Below are positions 1-6,940 of a stretch of 19,680 nucleotides of DNA, in pieces. The notes beneath the pieces are model-generated. The model was not told the DNA's origin. It did no database searches and worked only from the letters and a program-made list of their open reading frames with translations. Made by a program: the position numbers and the translations under genes. The DNA is from JAZKFR01 sp040386295 (GTDB lineage Bacteria > Pseudomonadota > Gammaproteobacteria > Burkholderiales > Rhodocyclaceae). The first letter of the stretch is position 1, and each line of letters opens with the position of its first letter. The stretch is taken from the NCBI GenBank assembly GCA_040386295.1, contig JAZKFR010000150.1:1-19680 (forward strand). The letters run 5' to 3'.

Positions 1-791
1 ATCCCATTCGGTAGTGCACGCACAGAAAAATCATGATTCAGCGCCAACTGAATGTGTTCGCGCTCTTCAAAAGTAAAGGGGTACGAACTCATAAAGCTTG
101 TAATGAGCTGGTTCGCCGTGGTGATTAACGTACTCTCCACGGTGGCCGCCAAAGTCGACAAAACAGAGCGGCAATAACGAACATTTTTATTGATGCTAGA
201 GGCAGTCAGGCCGATTGTTGTTTGTTGATTTTGCGAAAATTGCTCGCGAGCCACCTGATACTGAATGCTGAGAACAGAGTTCGTAATGTTGGTTAAGGGC
301 ATGTTGAGTTCGTGCACGACGCAGGCAAAACCTTCACGCTGCGCTGCGACGGCCCTTTGATTAGCCAAGCGGATAGCAGCTTGCGTGCAAGCTGCACGCA
401 GCACAGAGCGCATTTTTCCGACCTCTAACGGTTTTTCAAGCACCCGAAAAACGTGACCATCATTGAGCGTCTCAAGCAAAACCGCTTTGTCTGCGTAAGC
501 CGTAAAGAGGATGGGCACCACATGCTCCATCGGTTCTTGCGCAAGCTGACGTAGCAGGTCGGCTCCTGTGCCATTAGGCATGCGATAGTCAGTGACCAAA
601 ACGCCAATACGGTGCTTGTCTGAGCGCAAATAAGTCATCGCCTCTTGAATGTTCGCAGCCGTTTGTACGTCTAACTCTGGCGCCATCATGAGCGCGAAAT
701 ACTTGCGCGCTTTCTCCTCGTCATCGACGTACAAGACGCCTAGACGATCGTCTTCGTGCTTGTTTTCTTCGTGCGTAGGCAAGACGTTCAT
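1..791 (-). CDS. Response regulator-histidine kinase hybrid (REC first), partial, C-terminus beyond window
   Basis: The frame is open from ATG 791 down to base 1, giving 263 residues before the window ends. An in-frame ATG five codons upstream (806) is an alternative start; neither has a clear ribosome binding site. Residues about 17-125 form a complete receiver domain: acidic pair D23-D24 in YVDDEE, phospho-acceptor D68 in VTDYRMPNGTG, switch T97 in LFTAYAD, and K120 in the KP motif. A histidine-kinase dimerisation segment follows, with an H-box at H160 (VVHELNMPL). The ATP-binding domain would lie beyond the edge. No membrane segment is seen, so the protein is probably cytoplasmic and takes phosphate from a separate sensor kinase. 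The order REC then kinase, with no DNA-binding domain, recalls Ralstonia PhcR and related quorum-sensing regulators; that specific assignment is inference. The domain call is firm, the pathway is not. Confidence 0.85.
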   Translation of the reverse strand, partial: MNVLPTHEENKHEDDRLGVLYVDDEEKARKYFALMMAPELDVQTAANIQEAMTYLRSDKHRIGVLVTDYRMPNGTGADLLRQLAQEPMEHVVPILFTAYADKAVLLETLNDGHVFRVLEKPLEVGKMRSVLRAACTQAAIRLANQRAVAAQREGFACVVHELNMPLTNITNSVLSIQYQVAREQFSQNQQTTIGLTASSINKNVRYCRSVLSTLAATVESTLITTANQLITSFMSSYPFTFEEREHIQLALNHDFSVRALPNG

Positions 792-1067
792 TGTTGAGCA
801 GCTCATTGAGATCGCGAAAGGTCAAAAAATTTGGTTCATTCGCCCAATGCGCTTTCCGCTGTGAGCGTACTGCACACTACCTAACTACCCGTTTTTCTCG
901 GCGACTTCTGGCTATTAGGGCAAATAGCGCCACTCTCGCGATCTCATTAAAGCAGAGAACTATCTTCCCATTTTTGACGCGGCAACTAGTCAAGCAGCCT
1001 GCCAACGAGCACCTAAGCAATCCTGGCACTTGCGCAATAACGACCAAAACCTAAACAATCGAAAGCC

Positions 1068-1076
1068 ATTCTAGCA
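1068..1076 (-). promoter_or_regulatory. Candidate extended -10 promoter for the hybrid kinase gene
   Basis: The minus strand reads TGCTAGAAT, an extended -10 (TGn followed by TAGAAT, 5 of 6 to consensus). No good -35 is seen at 16-18 bp, which an extended -10 can tolerate. Transcription would start near 1061 and leave a leader of roughly 255-270 nt before the kinase start at 806 or 791. Confidence 0.35.
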
Positions 1077-1315
1077 GATGCTCTGTCACAAACACTTTTT
1101 CTGCAGCAGCTGAACAGACATCGGGCGTTCACGCGACCGTACTTAGATAATCCCGGATAATTTTTCGATTAAAAACAGGCGCTTAATTGGGCATAAATCC
1201 GCCTTCTCGGAAAACCAGGCAGACAAAGCAGAGCAATGAACGACATGATCGTCAACGCGCCTAATACTTCCTTGATTTATACGAAGAAGTGCAGCATCGA
1301 CCACTGAAGGCAAGC

Positions 1316-1360
1316 AAAAAAGCGGAAACGCACGGAGTGCACGCCTTGCCGCAGCAAGGC
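1316..1360 (-). terminator. Tandem hairpins with T run, possible terminator or small-RNA 3' end
   Basis: A perfect 7-bp stem with a 4-nt loop (GCCTTGC at 1343-1349 and GCAAGGC at 1354-1360) is followed on the minus strand by a 4-bp stem with a 3-nt loop (1330-1340) and then, after a few bases, by TTTTTT (complement of 1316-1321). Taken as a minus-strand transcript this resembles a transcription end. It lies about 170 bp past the hom stop, so it could be a back-up terminator for that operon or the end of an unannotated small RNA. Confidence 0.35.
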
Positions 1361-1399
1361 CAAGCGAAGTTAACAACGCGACAAAGTGCTGCTTTTAAT

Positions 1400-1435
1400 G
1401 CGCATTGTACGAATTGTGCGCATTGTGCGAATTGG
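1400..1435. repeat. Four tandem 9-bp units, intergenic
   Basis: The plus strand reads GCGCATTGT, ACGAATTGT, GCGCATTGT, GCGAATTGG. Equivalently, it is an 18-bp unit present twice with two mismatches. A 9-bp array of similar composition lies within the 3' end of arnC. Confidence 0.6.
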
Positions 1436-1510
1436 AAATGAAACAAGTTGCCACATAAAGCAGCTTGCTACATGGCCTCTGAGATGTGGCATTGCGCCAA
1501 AAATCTGCAC

Positions 1511-1554
1511 AAAAAGCGAGTTGAGCGCTTAGCTATTGCAGATGCTCTAAGCGC
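1511..1554 (-). terminator. Probable terminator of the alaA-hom operon
   Basis: On the minus strand GCGCTTAG (1554-1547) pairs perfectly with CTAAGCGC (1532-1525) across a 14-nt loop that contains the hom stop codon. A TTTTT run follows 9 nt later (complement of 1511-1515). The loop is large and the T run is offset, so this is a moderate candidate only. Confidence 0.4.
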
Positions 1555-2843
1555 AAACGCACCAGCTTGCCGCTCACCGCAGCCAAAGCTTCGATTTTGA
1601 CAATCGCTGCATCAACATTTTTCTCGCGGGTTTGGTGCGTCAAAATGATGATGTCGGTTTGTTTTTCCCCTTCGGCGGGCGCACGTTGAATCATCGCGTC
1701 GATGGAGATGTCTTGATCCGCCAAAATGCGCGTGATGTCGGCCAGAACACCCGGCTTGTCTTCGACGCGCAGACGTAAGTAATAACTGGTGACGATTTCG
1801 GCGAGCGGCAGAATCGCCAGGTTGAGCATAGCGGCTGGCTGAAACGCCAGGTGCGGCACACGATGCTCTGGATCGGCGGTGTGCATCCGCGTGACATCGA
1901 CCAAATCGGCGATCACCGCCGAGGCGGTAGGTTCAGCGCCAGCCCCCTTGCCGTAATACAACGTGGCGCCAACGGCGTCGCCCTTGACCAAGACAGCGTT
2001 CATCGCCCCTTCGACGTTGGCGATCAGGCGCTTGGCGGGAATCAAGGTGGGATGCACGCGCAATTCGACGCCCTCTGCTGTACGCCGAGTAATGCCGAGC
2101 AGTTTGATGCGGTAACCGAGCTGCTCTGCGTATTGAATGTCTTGCGCTGCCAACTGACTGATGCCTTCAACGTAGGCTTGCTCAAAGCTCATGGGACTAC
2201 CAAACGCGATGGCCGACATGATGCTCAGCTTATGCGCCGCGTCGATTCCCTCAATGTCAAAAGTCGGGTCGGCCTCGGCGTAACCCAAGGCCTGCGCTTC
2301 TTTCAGCACCGTAGCAAAAGGCAGCCCCTTATCGCGCATTTCTGAGAGGATAAAATTGGTCGTGCCGTTGATAATGCCGGCGATCCATTCAATACGGTTG
2401 GCGGTAAGCCCTTCGCGCAAAGCCTTGATGATCGGAATACCGCCAGCGACAGCAGCTTCAAAAGCGACCATCACGCCTTGCTGCTGTGCCGCCGCAAAAA
2501 TCTCGTTGCCGTGCAAGGCCAACAAAGCTTTATTCGCGGTAACCACATGTTTACCATTCGCAATCGCTTTAAGCACCAGCGCCTTAGCGACGGTACACCC
2601 GCCGATCAGCTCAACCACGATGTCTATTGCCGGATCATCGACCAAAGCAAACGCGTCGTCAGTGAGCGGGCAAGCCCCGCCGGTTACCTGCTGCGCAAGC
2701 GCAAGATTTTTATCGGCGACCAGAGTGATCTGAATCGGTCGTCCAGCACGACGGGCAATTTCTTCGGCGTTGCGTTTGAGTACGGCAAAAGTACCGCCGC
2801 CGACCGTGCCGATACCGATCAGGCCTACGTTAATGGGGTTCAT
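1533..2843 (-). CDS. hom: Homoserine dehydrogenase with C-terminal ACT domain
   Basis: Reduces aspartate semialdehyde to homoserine with NAD(P)H, the branch point to threonine and methionine. With the ATG at 2843 the protein is 436 residues, the usual size of the stand-alone enzyme. A GTG five codons upstream (2858) is also open, but the family normally begins right at the Rossmann fold, so I chose the ATG. Visible features are the nucleotide-binding G10-I-G12-T-V-G15, the catalytic lysine in the TANKALLA motif, the FDIEGIDAAHK segment carrying the catalytic Asp and Lys, and an ACT domain at about 354-423 (RVEDKPGVLADITRIL), typical of allosteric control by threonine. The gene lies 53 bp downstream of the aminotransferase and is presumably co-transcribed with it. 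Threonine synthase, which often follows hom in betaproteobacteria, is not next to it here. Confidence 0.97.
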   Translation of the reverse strand: MNPINVGLIGIGTVGGGTFAVLKRNAEEIARRAGRPIQITLVADKNLALAQQVTGGACPLTDDAFALVDDPAIDIVVELIGGCTVAKALVLKAIANGKHVVTANKALLALHGNEIFAAAQQQGVMVAFEAAVAGGIPIIKALREGLTANRIEWIAGIINGTTNFILSEMRDKGLPFATVLKEAQALGYAEADPTFDIEGIDAAHKLSIMSAIAFGSPMSFEQAYVEGISQLAAQDIQYAEQLGYRIKLLGITRRTAEGVELRVHPTLIPAKRLIANVEGAMNAVLVKGDAVGATLYYGKGAGAEPTASAVIADLVDVTRMHTADPEHRVPHLAFQPAAMLNLAILPLAEIVTSYYLRLRVEDKPGVLADITRILADQDISIDAMIQRAPAEGEKQTDIIILTHQTREKNVDAAIVKIEALAAVSGKLVRLRLEHLQ

Positions 2844-2877
2844 TGAATATTTTTGCACTTTGAGTAGGAATAAACAG

Positions 2878-2894
2878 GGCTGAATCAGTCAGCC
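2878..2894 (-). promoter_or_regulatory. Small hairpin between alaA and hom
   Basis: A 6-bp perfect stem GGCTGA/TCAGCC with a 5-nt loop sits just after the aminotransferase stop and before hom. No T run follows on the minus strand. It could modulate read-through or protect an mRNA end; its function is unknown. Confidence 0.3.
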
Positions 2895-2896
2895 AA

Positions 2897-4147
2897 TCAA
2901 ACTGCGTGACGTTGGCGATAGCCTTCAAGAAAGCGGGCAATGCGGGCAATCGCTTCGCGCAACTCGTCTTCGTGGGGCAAAAAGACGATGCGGAAATGGT
3001 CTGGACGAGGCCAGTTAAAACCGCTGCCTTGAACCAAGAGAACACGCTCTTCGCGCAACAATTCGGCGATAAATTCTTGATCGTTATCGATCGGGTACAT
3101 CTGTGGATCAAGACGGGGAAACATGTACAGCGTTGCCTGCGGCTTGACGCAGCTAACGCCCGGAATCGCGGTAATCAGCTCGTAAGCGAGATCGCGCTGG
3201 CGACACATACGCCCGCCCGGGGCGACCAAGTCATTGATGCTCTGATAACCCCCGAGCGCAGTTTGGATCGCGTACTGGCCGGGCAGGTTGGCGCACAGGC
3301 GCATAGAAGCGAGCATATCAAGGCCTTCAATATAGTCGCTGGCACAACGGCGGTCACCCGAGACCACTAACCAAGCAGCACGATAACCACAGGCGCGATA
3401 GTTTTTGGACAGGCCGTTCAGCGTCAGTGTCAGTACGTCTTCCGACAGCGCGGCAATCGCCGTGTGGCGTGCGCCGTCGTAAAGCACTTTGTCGTAGACC
3501 TCGTCGGCGCAGATGATGAGTCCGTGTTCGCGCGCGATGGCGATGATTCCGCGCAAGGTGCTCTCGGGATAAAGCGCGCCCGTTGGATTGTTGGGATTGA
3601 TGATGACCAGAGCACGGGTTTTGTCCGTGATTTTGGCGCGCATATCGTCCAGATCAGGCAACCAACCTTTACTTTCGTCGCACAGATAGTGCCGTGGCGT
3701 ACCGCCCGAAAGGCTAACTGCCGCAGTCCACAACGGGTAATCCGGCGCCGGAACCAATACTTCGTCGCCACTGTTGAGCAAGGCGTTCATCACCAGCACG
3801 ATCAGCTCAGAAACACCGTTGCCGAGGTAAATATCTTCTAGCGTGACGCCCTTGATGCCTTGCTGCTGCGTGTAGTGCATGACGGCCTTACGCGCAGAGA
3901 AGATGCCTTTTGAATCGGAATAACCCGCCGCGTTCGGCATATTCCGAATCATGTCGAGCTGGATTTCTTCCGGCGCGTCAAAGCCAAAGGCAGCTAGGTT
4001 GCCAATATTGAGCTTGATAATTTTGTGCCCCTCATCCTCCATTCTCTTGGCCTGCTGCAAAACGGGGCCGCGAATGTCGTAGCAAACGTTGTCGAGCTTG
4101 CTCGATTTGAGAATTTTGGGCGATTTACTGGGCGGAGTCGAAGGCAT
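2897..4147 (-). CDS. alaA: AlaA-type glutamate-pyruvate aminotransferase
   Basis: A PLP-dependent class I/II aminotransferase of 416 residues, very similar along its length to E. coli AlaA (YfbQ), which makes alanine from pyruvate and glutamate. Recognisable segments are SSKLDNVCYDIRGPVL near the N-terminus, DSKGIFSARKAV (78-89), PAPDYPLWTAAVSLS (133-147), NPNNPTG (184-190), DEVYDK (215-220) and the PLP-lysine K248 in NGLSKNYR. The C-terminal LVQGSGFNWPRPDHFRIV segment is also family-typical. The start is ATG 4147; about 14 residues precede the conserved SSKL block. The gene is followed by hom, a pairing I associate with betaproteobacteria. The linkage may supply amino-donor chemistry alongside homoserine synthesis, but that is inference. 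Some annotations call betaproteobacterial members AlaC; the sequence favours AlaA. Confidence 0.92.
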   Translation of the reverse strand: MPSTPPSKSPKILKSSKLDNVCYDIRGPVLQQAKRMEDEGHKIIKLNIGNLAAFGFDAPEEIQLDMIRNMPNAAGYSDSKGIFSARKAVMHYTQQQGIKGVTLEDIYLGNGVSELIVLVMNALLNSGDEVLVPAPDYPLWTAAVSLSGGTPRHYLCDESKGWLPDLDDMRAKITDKTRALVIINPNNPTGALYPESTLRGIIAIAREHGLIICADEVYDKVLYDGARHTAIAALSEDVLTLTLNGLSKNYRACGYRAAWLVVSGDRRCASDYIEGLDMLASMRLCANLPGQYAIQTALGGYQSINDLVAPGGRMCRQRDLAYELITAIPGVSCVKPQATLYMFPRLDPQMYPIDNDQEFIAELLREERVLLVQGSGFNWPRPDHFRIVFLPHEDELREAIARIARFLEGYRQRHAV

Positions 4148-4271
4148 GGGTGATGGCTGTGCCGTCAGCAGAGCCGTCCTTTCGTCTTAAAGTGAAGCGA
4201 ACAAAGAGATTCGCTAGGTTTTGCGTTACGAGTGGAACGCAGTCCACCCAGCCAAACTAGGCTAGCCCGGC

Positions 4272-4300
4272 ATTTTAACGTAGGCAAAGACATCCGGCAA
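4272..4300 (-). promoter_or_regulatory. Candidate sigma70 promoter for alaA-hom
   Basis: On the minus strand TTGCCG (complement of 4295-4300) and TAAAAT (complement of 4272-4277) are separated by exactly 17 bp. The start would fall near 4265, giving a leader of about 118 nt to the alaA ATG. That leader has possible small stems, such as AGCGAA/TTCGCT (4196-4215) and GTGGA/TCCAC (4232-4247). Confidence 0.5.
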
Positions 4301-4306
4301 ACAGGC

Positions 4307-4312
4307 TATAAT
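4307..4312 (+). promoter_or_regulatory. Consensus -10 element for the Mth938-arn transcript
   Basis: A perfect TATAAT in the context GGCTATAATCGCC. The -35 region near 4284-4289 is poor. The expected start near 4319 gives a leader of about 24 nt to ATG 4343. This supports the short Mth938 protein over the longer open frame from 4232, whose first codons would lie inside the promoter. Confidence 0.6.
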
Positions 4313-4342
4313 CGCCGCCTTCCGTTTTGGCTCATCCCCTTG

Positions 4343-4714
4343 ATGAAATTACAACTTGCTCAAAATGCGGGCGTCAACACGATTACCGCTTATGGCGCCG
4401 AGTACATCAGCGTCAACGGCCAGCGCCACACAAACAATCTCTTGGTGCTGCCGGATCGTTTGCTCATCGATTGGACGCTGGCGAACAGCGAAACGCTGAC
4501 CAGTGCCGACTTTGCTTTGCTGGCTGAACTGGACGCAGAAATTATTCTGCTCGGCACGGGCAATCGTTTGCGCTTTCCGCAGGCTTCGCTGATGCAGCCT
4601 TTTGTCGCGGCGCAAAAAGGCTTGGAGGTCATGGACGTGCAAGCGGCCTGTCGCACCTACAACATTTTGCTGAGCGAAGGGCGCAAGGTTGCTGCCGCGC
4701 TGCTCCTTGCCTAA
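4343..4714 (+). CDS. Mth938-like (DUF498) domain protein
   Basis: A 123-residue protein matching the Mth938/DUF498 family, whose mitochondrial relative NDUFAF3 assists complex I assembly; the bacterial role is not established. It begins MKLQLAQNAGVNTITAYG and shows the family pattern of a short beta-rich N-terminus, a central LLVLPDRLLIDW segment, an LLGTGNRLRFP turn and a C-terminal helix ending EGRKVAAALLL. The frame is open further upstream to 4232, but that part overlaps the promoter and lacks family similarity, so ATG 4343 is chosen. No clear ribosome binding site is visible. It is 99 bp upstream of arnT with no obvious terminator between, so the arn genes may be read from the same promoter. 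No signal peptide or membrane segment is seen. Confidence 0.85.
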   Translation: MKLQLAQNAGVNTITAYGAEYISVNGQRHTNNLLVLPDRLLIDWTLANSETLTSADFALLAELDAEIILLGTGNRLRFPQASLMQPFVAAQKGLEVMDVQAACRTYNILLSEGRKVAAALLLA

Positions 4715-4813
4715 AGCAGTCAGCCAAACCACGCGCCCAAACCCTCTGCCCACGCTTAAGCGCCGCAACACCACCCTCAGCCTCATTTTGCGCTTCACTT
4801 TTCATCCGACCCC

Positions 4814-6565
4814 ATGAACCTTTCTACCGAACATCGCCCGCCTGTCAGCCGTCGCTCATGGCTCATCGCCGCCCTCCTTCTAGCCTTTAGCGTCATTTGG
4901 TTTAGCAGTTTGGACTACCGCAAACTGATCCAACCCGACGAAGGACGCTACGCCGAAATCGCGCGCGAGATGGTCGCCAGCGGTGATTGGCTGACGCCGC
5001 GCTTAAATGATTTGAAATACTTTGAAAAACCGCCGCTGCAATACTGGATGACCGCCGCCGCTTTTAAAGTATTTGGCGAGCACGCATGGACGGCCCGACT
5101 GTGGCCAGGCTTAACCGGGTTTCTCAGTATTCTTCTCCTGTTTTTTACGGCGCAAAGACTGTTTAACCGACGCGTCGCCTGCTATAGCGCGCTCTGCTTA
5201 GGCAGCAGCTTATTCACCGTGCTCATCAGCCACATCAACACTTTAGACATGGGCCTGTCTTTTTTTCTGCAAAGCGCCTTGTGCTGCCTCTTACTCGCCA
5301 ACGATGCGCGCACGAACGAGGCGCAGCGCCGACGCTGGATGCTCTGGGTCTGGGTCGCGCTGGCCTTGGCGATGCTGTCTAAAGGCCTAGTCAGCTTGGT
5401 TTTATGCGGCGCCACCTTAGTGCTCTACTCGCTGCTAACGAGAGATTTAACGCCGTGGAAACGCCTTGAATTACGCCGTGGCTTGCCGCTTTTTTTGCTG
5501 CTCGCAGCGCCCTGGTTCGTTGCGGTTTCATGGCGCAATCCAGAGTTTTTCCAGTTCTTTTTTATCCACGAACACTTCGAGCGTTTTTTAACCAAAGAAC
5601 ACGGGCGCTATCAACCCGCTTGGTATTTCTTTGCCGTCTTGCTGGTAGGTACCCTGCCCTGGACTAGCCTCAACTTGCACGCTTGGTTTATCGCTTGGCG
5701 GCGCGAGCGCGCGCCGCTACCCGCAGCAAGAGAAACGCCCCCCGCAGCCAAGGGCGTACGCTTCCAGCCACAACGTTTGCTCGTGGTTTGGGCGCTGCTC
5801 ATTCTCGGGTTTTTTAGCGCTTCCAGCTCAAAACTGCCGTCTTACATTCTGCCGATGGCGCCTGCTTTAGCTTTATTGACCGGCATTTTTCTCACTGAGG
5901 TACGCCGCCGTACCCTGCTCGTTCACCTCTCACTGGTACTGCCCATCAGCCTTGCCGCCCTCTACTTTGCACCGCAAATCGCCAACAGCGCCGACGCGCT
6001 AACGCCGCTGGCGATGCTGCGTGATTACGCAAACTGGGCTGCGCTGGCGGCTATTTTGTGGTTTTTGGGCAGCCTCTTGGGGCTGGTTTTGGTCTGGCGA
6101 AAACGCCTCACGCAAGGCCTGTGCAGCTTCGCCTGCGCTGGCTTTATCGCTTTAATGCTGATCACGCTAGGCCACGAAACGCTGGCGCGCTCAAATTCGG
6201 CACACGATCTAGCGCAAACGATCAAACCGCTCTTACCCCAGGGGGTCGCTTTTTACAGCGTCAGTATGTACGAGCAAACCCTACCCTTCTACTTGCAACG
6301 CACGCTCACCTTGGTTAATTACCGCGACGAACTCGGCTTCGGACTCGACCAAGAACCAAGCAAGGGCATCGCCACACTGGCTGAATTCGACAAACTATGG
6401 CGCAGCGCCAGCACGCATGGCGAGGACGCCTTTGCCGTCATGGGCAGAAGCACTTACGAGGAGCTTTCGGCGCAAAGCTTGCCTATGCAATTCGTTGCCG
6501 CAGACTTCCGCCGCGTCGTCGTTCGTTTACCGCAGCCGAGCAAAACGAGGGCGACACAAGCATGA
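4814..6565 (+). CDS. arnT: Lipid A aminoarabinose transferase (ArnT, GT83 family)
   Basis: Transfers 4-amino-4-deoxy-L-arabinose from undecaprenyl phosphate to lipid A on the periplasmic side of the inner membrane. The 583-residue protein is strongly hydrophobic, with many membrane segments starting at about residue 16, a periplasmic catalytic loop and a soluble C-terminal domain from about residue 470. It shows the GT-C hallmarks: QPDEGRYAEIAREM with D42, the YFEKPPLQYW motif with E71, and a second acidic site HINTLDMGLSFF with D145, corresponding to the metal/lipid-phosphate residues known in ArnT. The LSKGLVSLVL stretch is also typical. The length is close to the family norm of about 550. 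It is the first gene of the arn run and overlaps the next by ATGA. ATG 4814 has no strong ribosome binding site. Confidence 0.93.
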   Translation: MNLSTEHRPPVSRRSWLIAALLLAFSVIWFSSLDYRKLIQPDEGRYAEIAREMVASGDWLTPRLNDLKYFEKPPLQYWMTAAAFKVFGEHAWTARLWPGLTGFLSILLLFFTAQRLFNRRVACYSALCLGSSLFTVLISHINTLDMGLSFFLQSALCCLLLANDARTNEAQRRRWMLWVWVALALAMLSKGLVSLVLCGATLVLYSLLTRDLTPWKRLELRRGLPLFLLLAAPWFVAVSWRNPEFFQFFFIHEHFERFLTKEHGRYQPAWYFFAVLLVGTLPWTSLNLHAWFIAWRRERAPLPAARETPPAAKGVRFQPQRLLVVWALLILGFFSASSSKLPSYILPMAPALALLTGIFLTEVRRRTLLVHLSLVLPISLAALYFAPQIANSADALTPLAMLRDYANWAALAAILWFLGSLLGLVLVWRKRLTQGLCSFACAGFIALMLITLGHETLARSNSAHDLAQTIKPLLPQGVAFYSVSMYEQTLPFYLQRTLTLVNYRDELGFGLDQEPSKGIATLAEFDKLWRSASTHGEDAFAVMGRSTYEELSAQSLPMQFVAADFRRVVVRLPQPSKTRATQA

Positions 6566-6933
6566 CCCTGCTCTCTTTCGCCCTCATTTTGAGCGGTGTA
6601 CTCCTCAATGCCTTAGCGCAAATGCTGCTCAAGGCAGGCACTAACGCGATTGGGCACTTCGAGTTTCAGCTAGCAAATGTGGCGCCGATTGGGCTACGAC
6701 TGATCAGCGAGCCGCATATTTTTGGCGGACTCTGCTGCTACGCCGTCAGCGTGGTCGTCTGGATCATGGCTTTATCGCGCGTCCCGGTTTCATTGGCGTA
6801 TCCCATGCTCTCGATTGGCTACGTCGTCAACGCCTTTGCTGCTGCCTGGTTCTTTGGCGAAACATTAAGTTTGAACAAACTGATCGGCATTGCGCTGATC
6901 GTCGTTGGCGTTTATTTCGTCGCGAAAGCATGA
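6562..6933 (+). CDS. SMR-fold flippase subunit (ArnE/ArnF-like)
   Basis: A 123-residue, four-helix membrane protein of the EmrE/SMR fold. Its position between arnT and arnB suggests it flips undecaprenyl-phosphate-aminoarabinose across the inner membrane, the job of the ArnE-ArnF pair in enterobacteria. Supporting this, the helix-1 position that carries the essential glutamate in EmrE drug pumps appears to be Asn here (N16 in SGVLLNALAQMLLK), as expected of a lipid flippase and not of a proton-coupled exporter. Conserved C-terminal segments are RVPVSLAYPMLSIGYV and IALIVVGVYF. ATG 6562 overlaps the arnT stop (ATGA); the open frame extends upstream but lies within arnT. Only one such gene is present, so it may act as a homodimer. 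Confidence 0.85.
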   Translation: MTLLSFALILSGVLLNALAQMLLKAGTNAIGHFEFQLANVAPIGLRLISEPHIFGGLCCYAVSVVVWIMALSRVPVSLAYPMLSIGYVVNAFAAAWFFGETLSLNKLIGIALIVVGVYFVAKA

Positions 6934-6940
6934 GGCCATG

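Larger units (their letters stand above)
792..1532. other. Gene-free stretch between the kinase and hom
   Basis: About 740 bp with no open frame resembling a protein I recognise; the short frames here have unconvincing composition and no ribosome binding sites. It holds, from the hom side, a terminator-like hairpin, a patch of 9-bp repeats (1400-1435), two adjacent hairpins followed by a T6 run on the minus strand (1316-1360), the candidate kinase promoter (1068-1076), a TTGAC-N10-GTCAA dyad (974-993) and a 6-bp hairpin GCTATT/AATAGC (911-928). It could hide a small RNA or regulatory leader, but nothing proves one. Confidence 0.6.

Noticed and set aside
1400..1435. Possible CRISPR-like array
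   Set aside because: The units are contiguous 9-mers with no spacers, and no cas genes are present.
1143..1446. Two overlapping minus-strand open frames of 60-77 codons downstream of hom
   Set aside because: Cys/Ala/Leu-rich translations without family similarity, one of them produced by the 9-bp repeat; no ribosome binding site.
1851..2345. A 164-codon open frame on the plus strand, opposite hom
   Set aside because: It lies entirely within the clearly conserved homoserine dehydrogenase gene and its translation resembles no family; it follows from the codon bias of the real gene.
2906..3370. A 154-codon open frame on the plus strand, opposite alaA
   Set aside because: Antisense to a strongly conserved aminotransferase, with no recognisable domain or ribosome binding site.
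3998..4012. AlaA motif reading GNLAAF where E. coli has GNPAPF
   Set aside because: From memory, betaproteobacterial members commonly have Leu at this place, so it is unlikely to mark a damaged enzyme.
4232..4342. N-terminal extension of the Mth938 protein to 4232
   Set aside because: The extension overlaps a perfect -10 element and lacks family similarity; ATG 4343 gives the usual length.
4349..4798. A 149-codon minus-strand open frame over the Mth938 gene
   Set aside because: The translation is Arg/Gln-rich with no motif, while the plus-strand product matches a known family.
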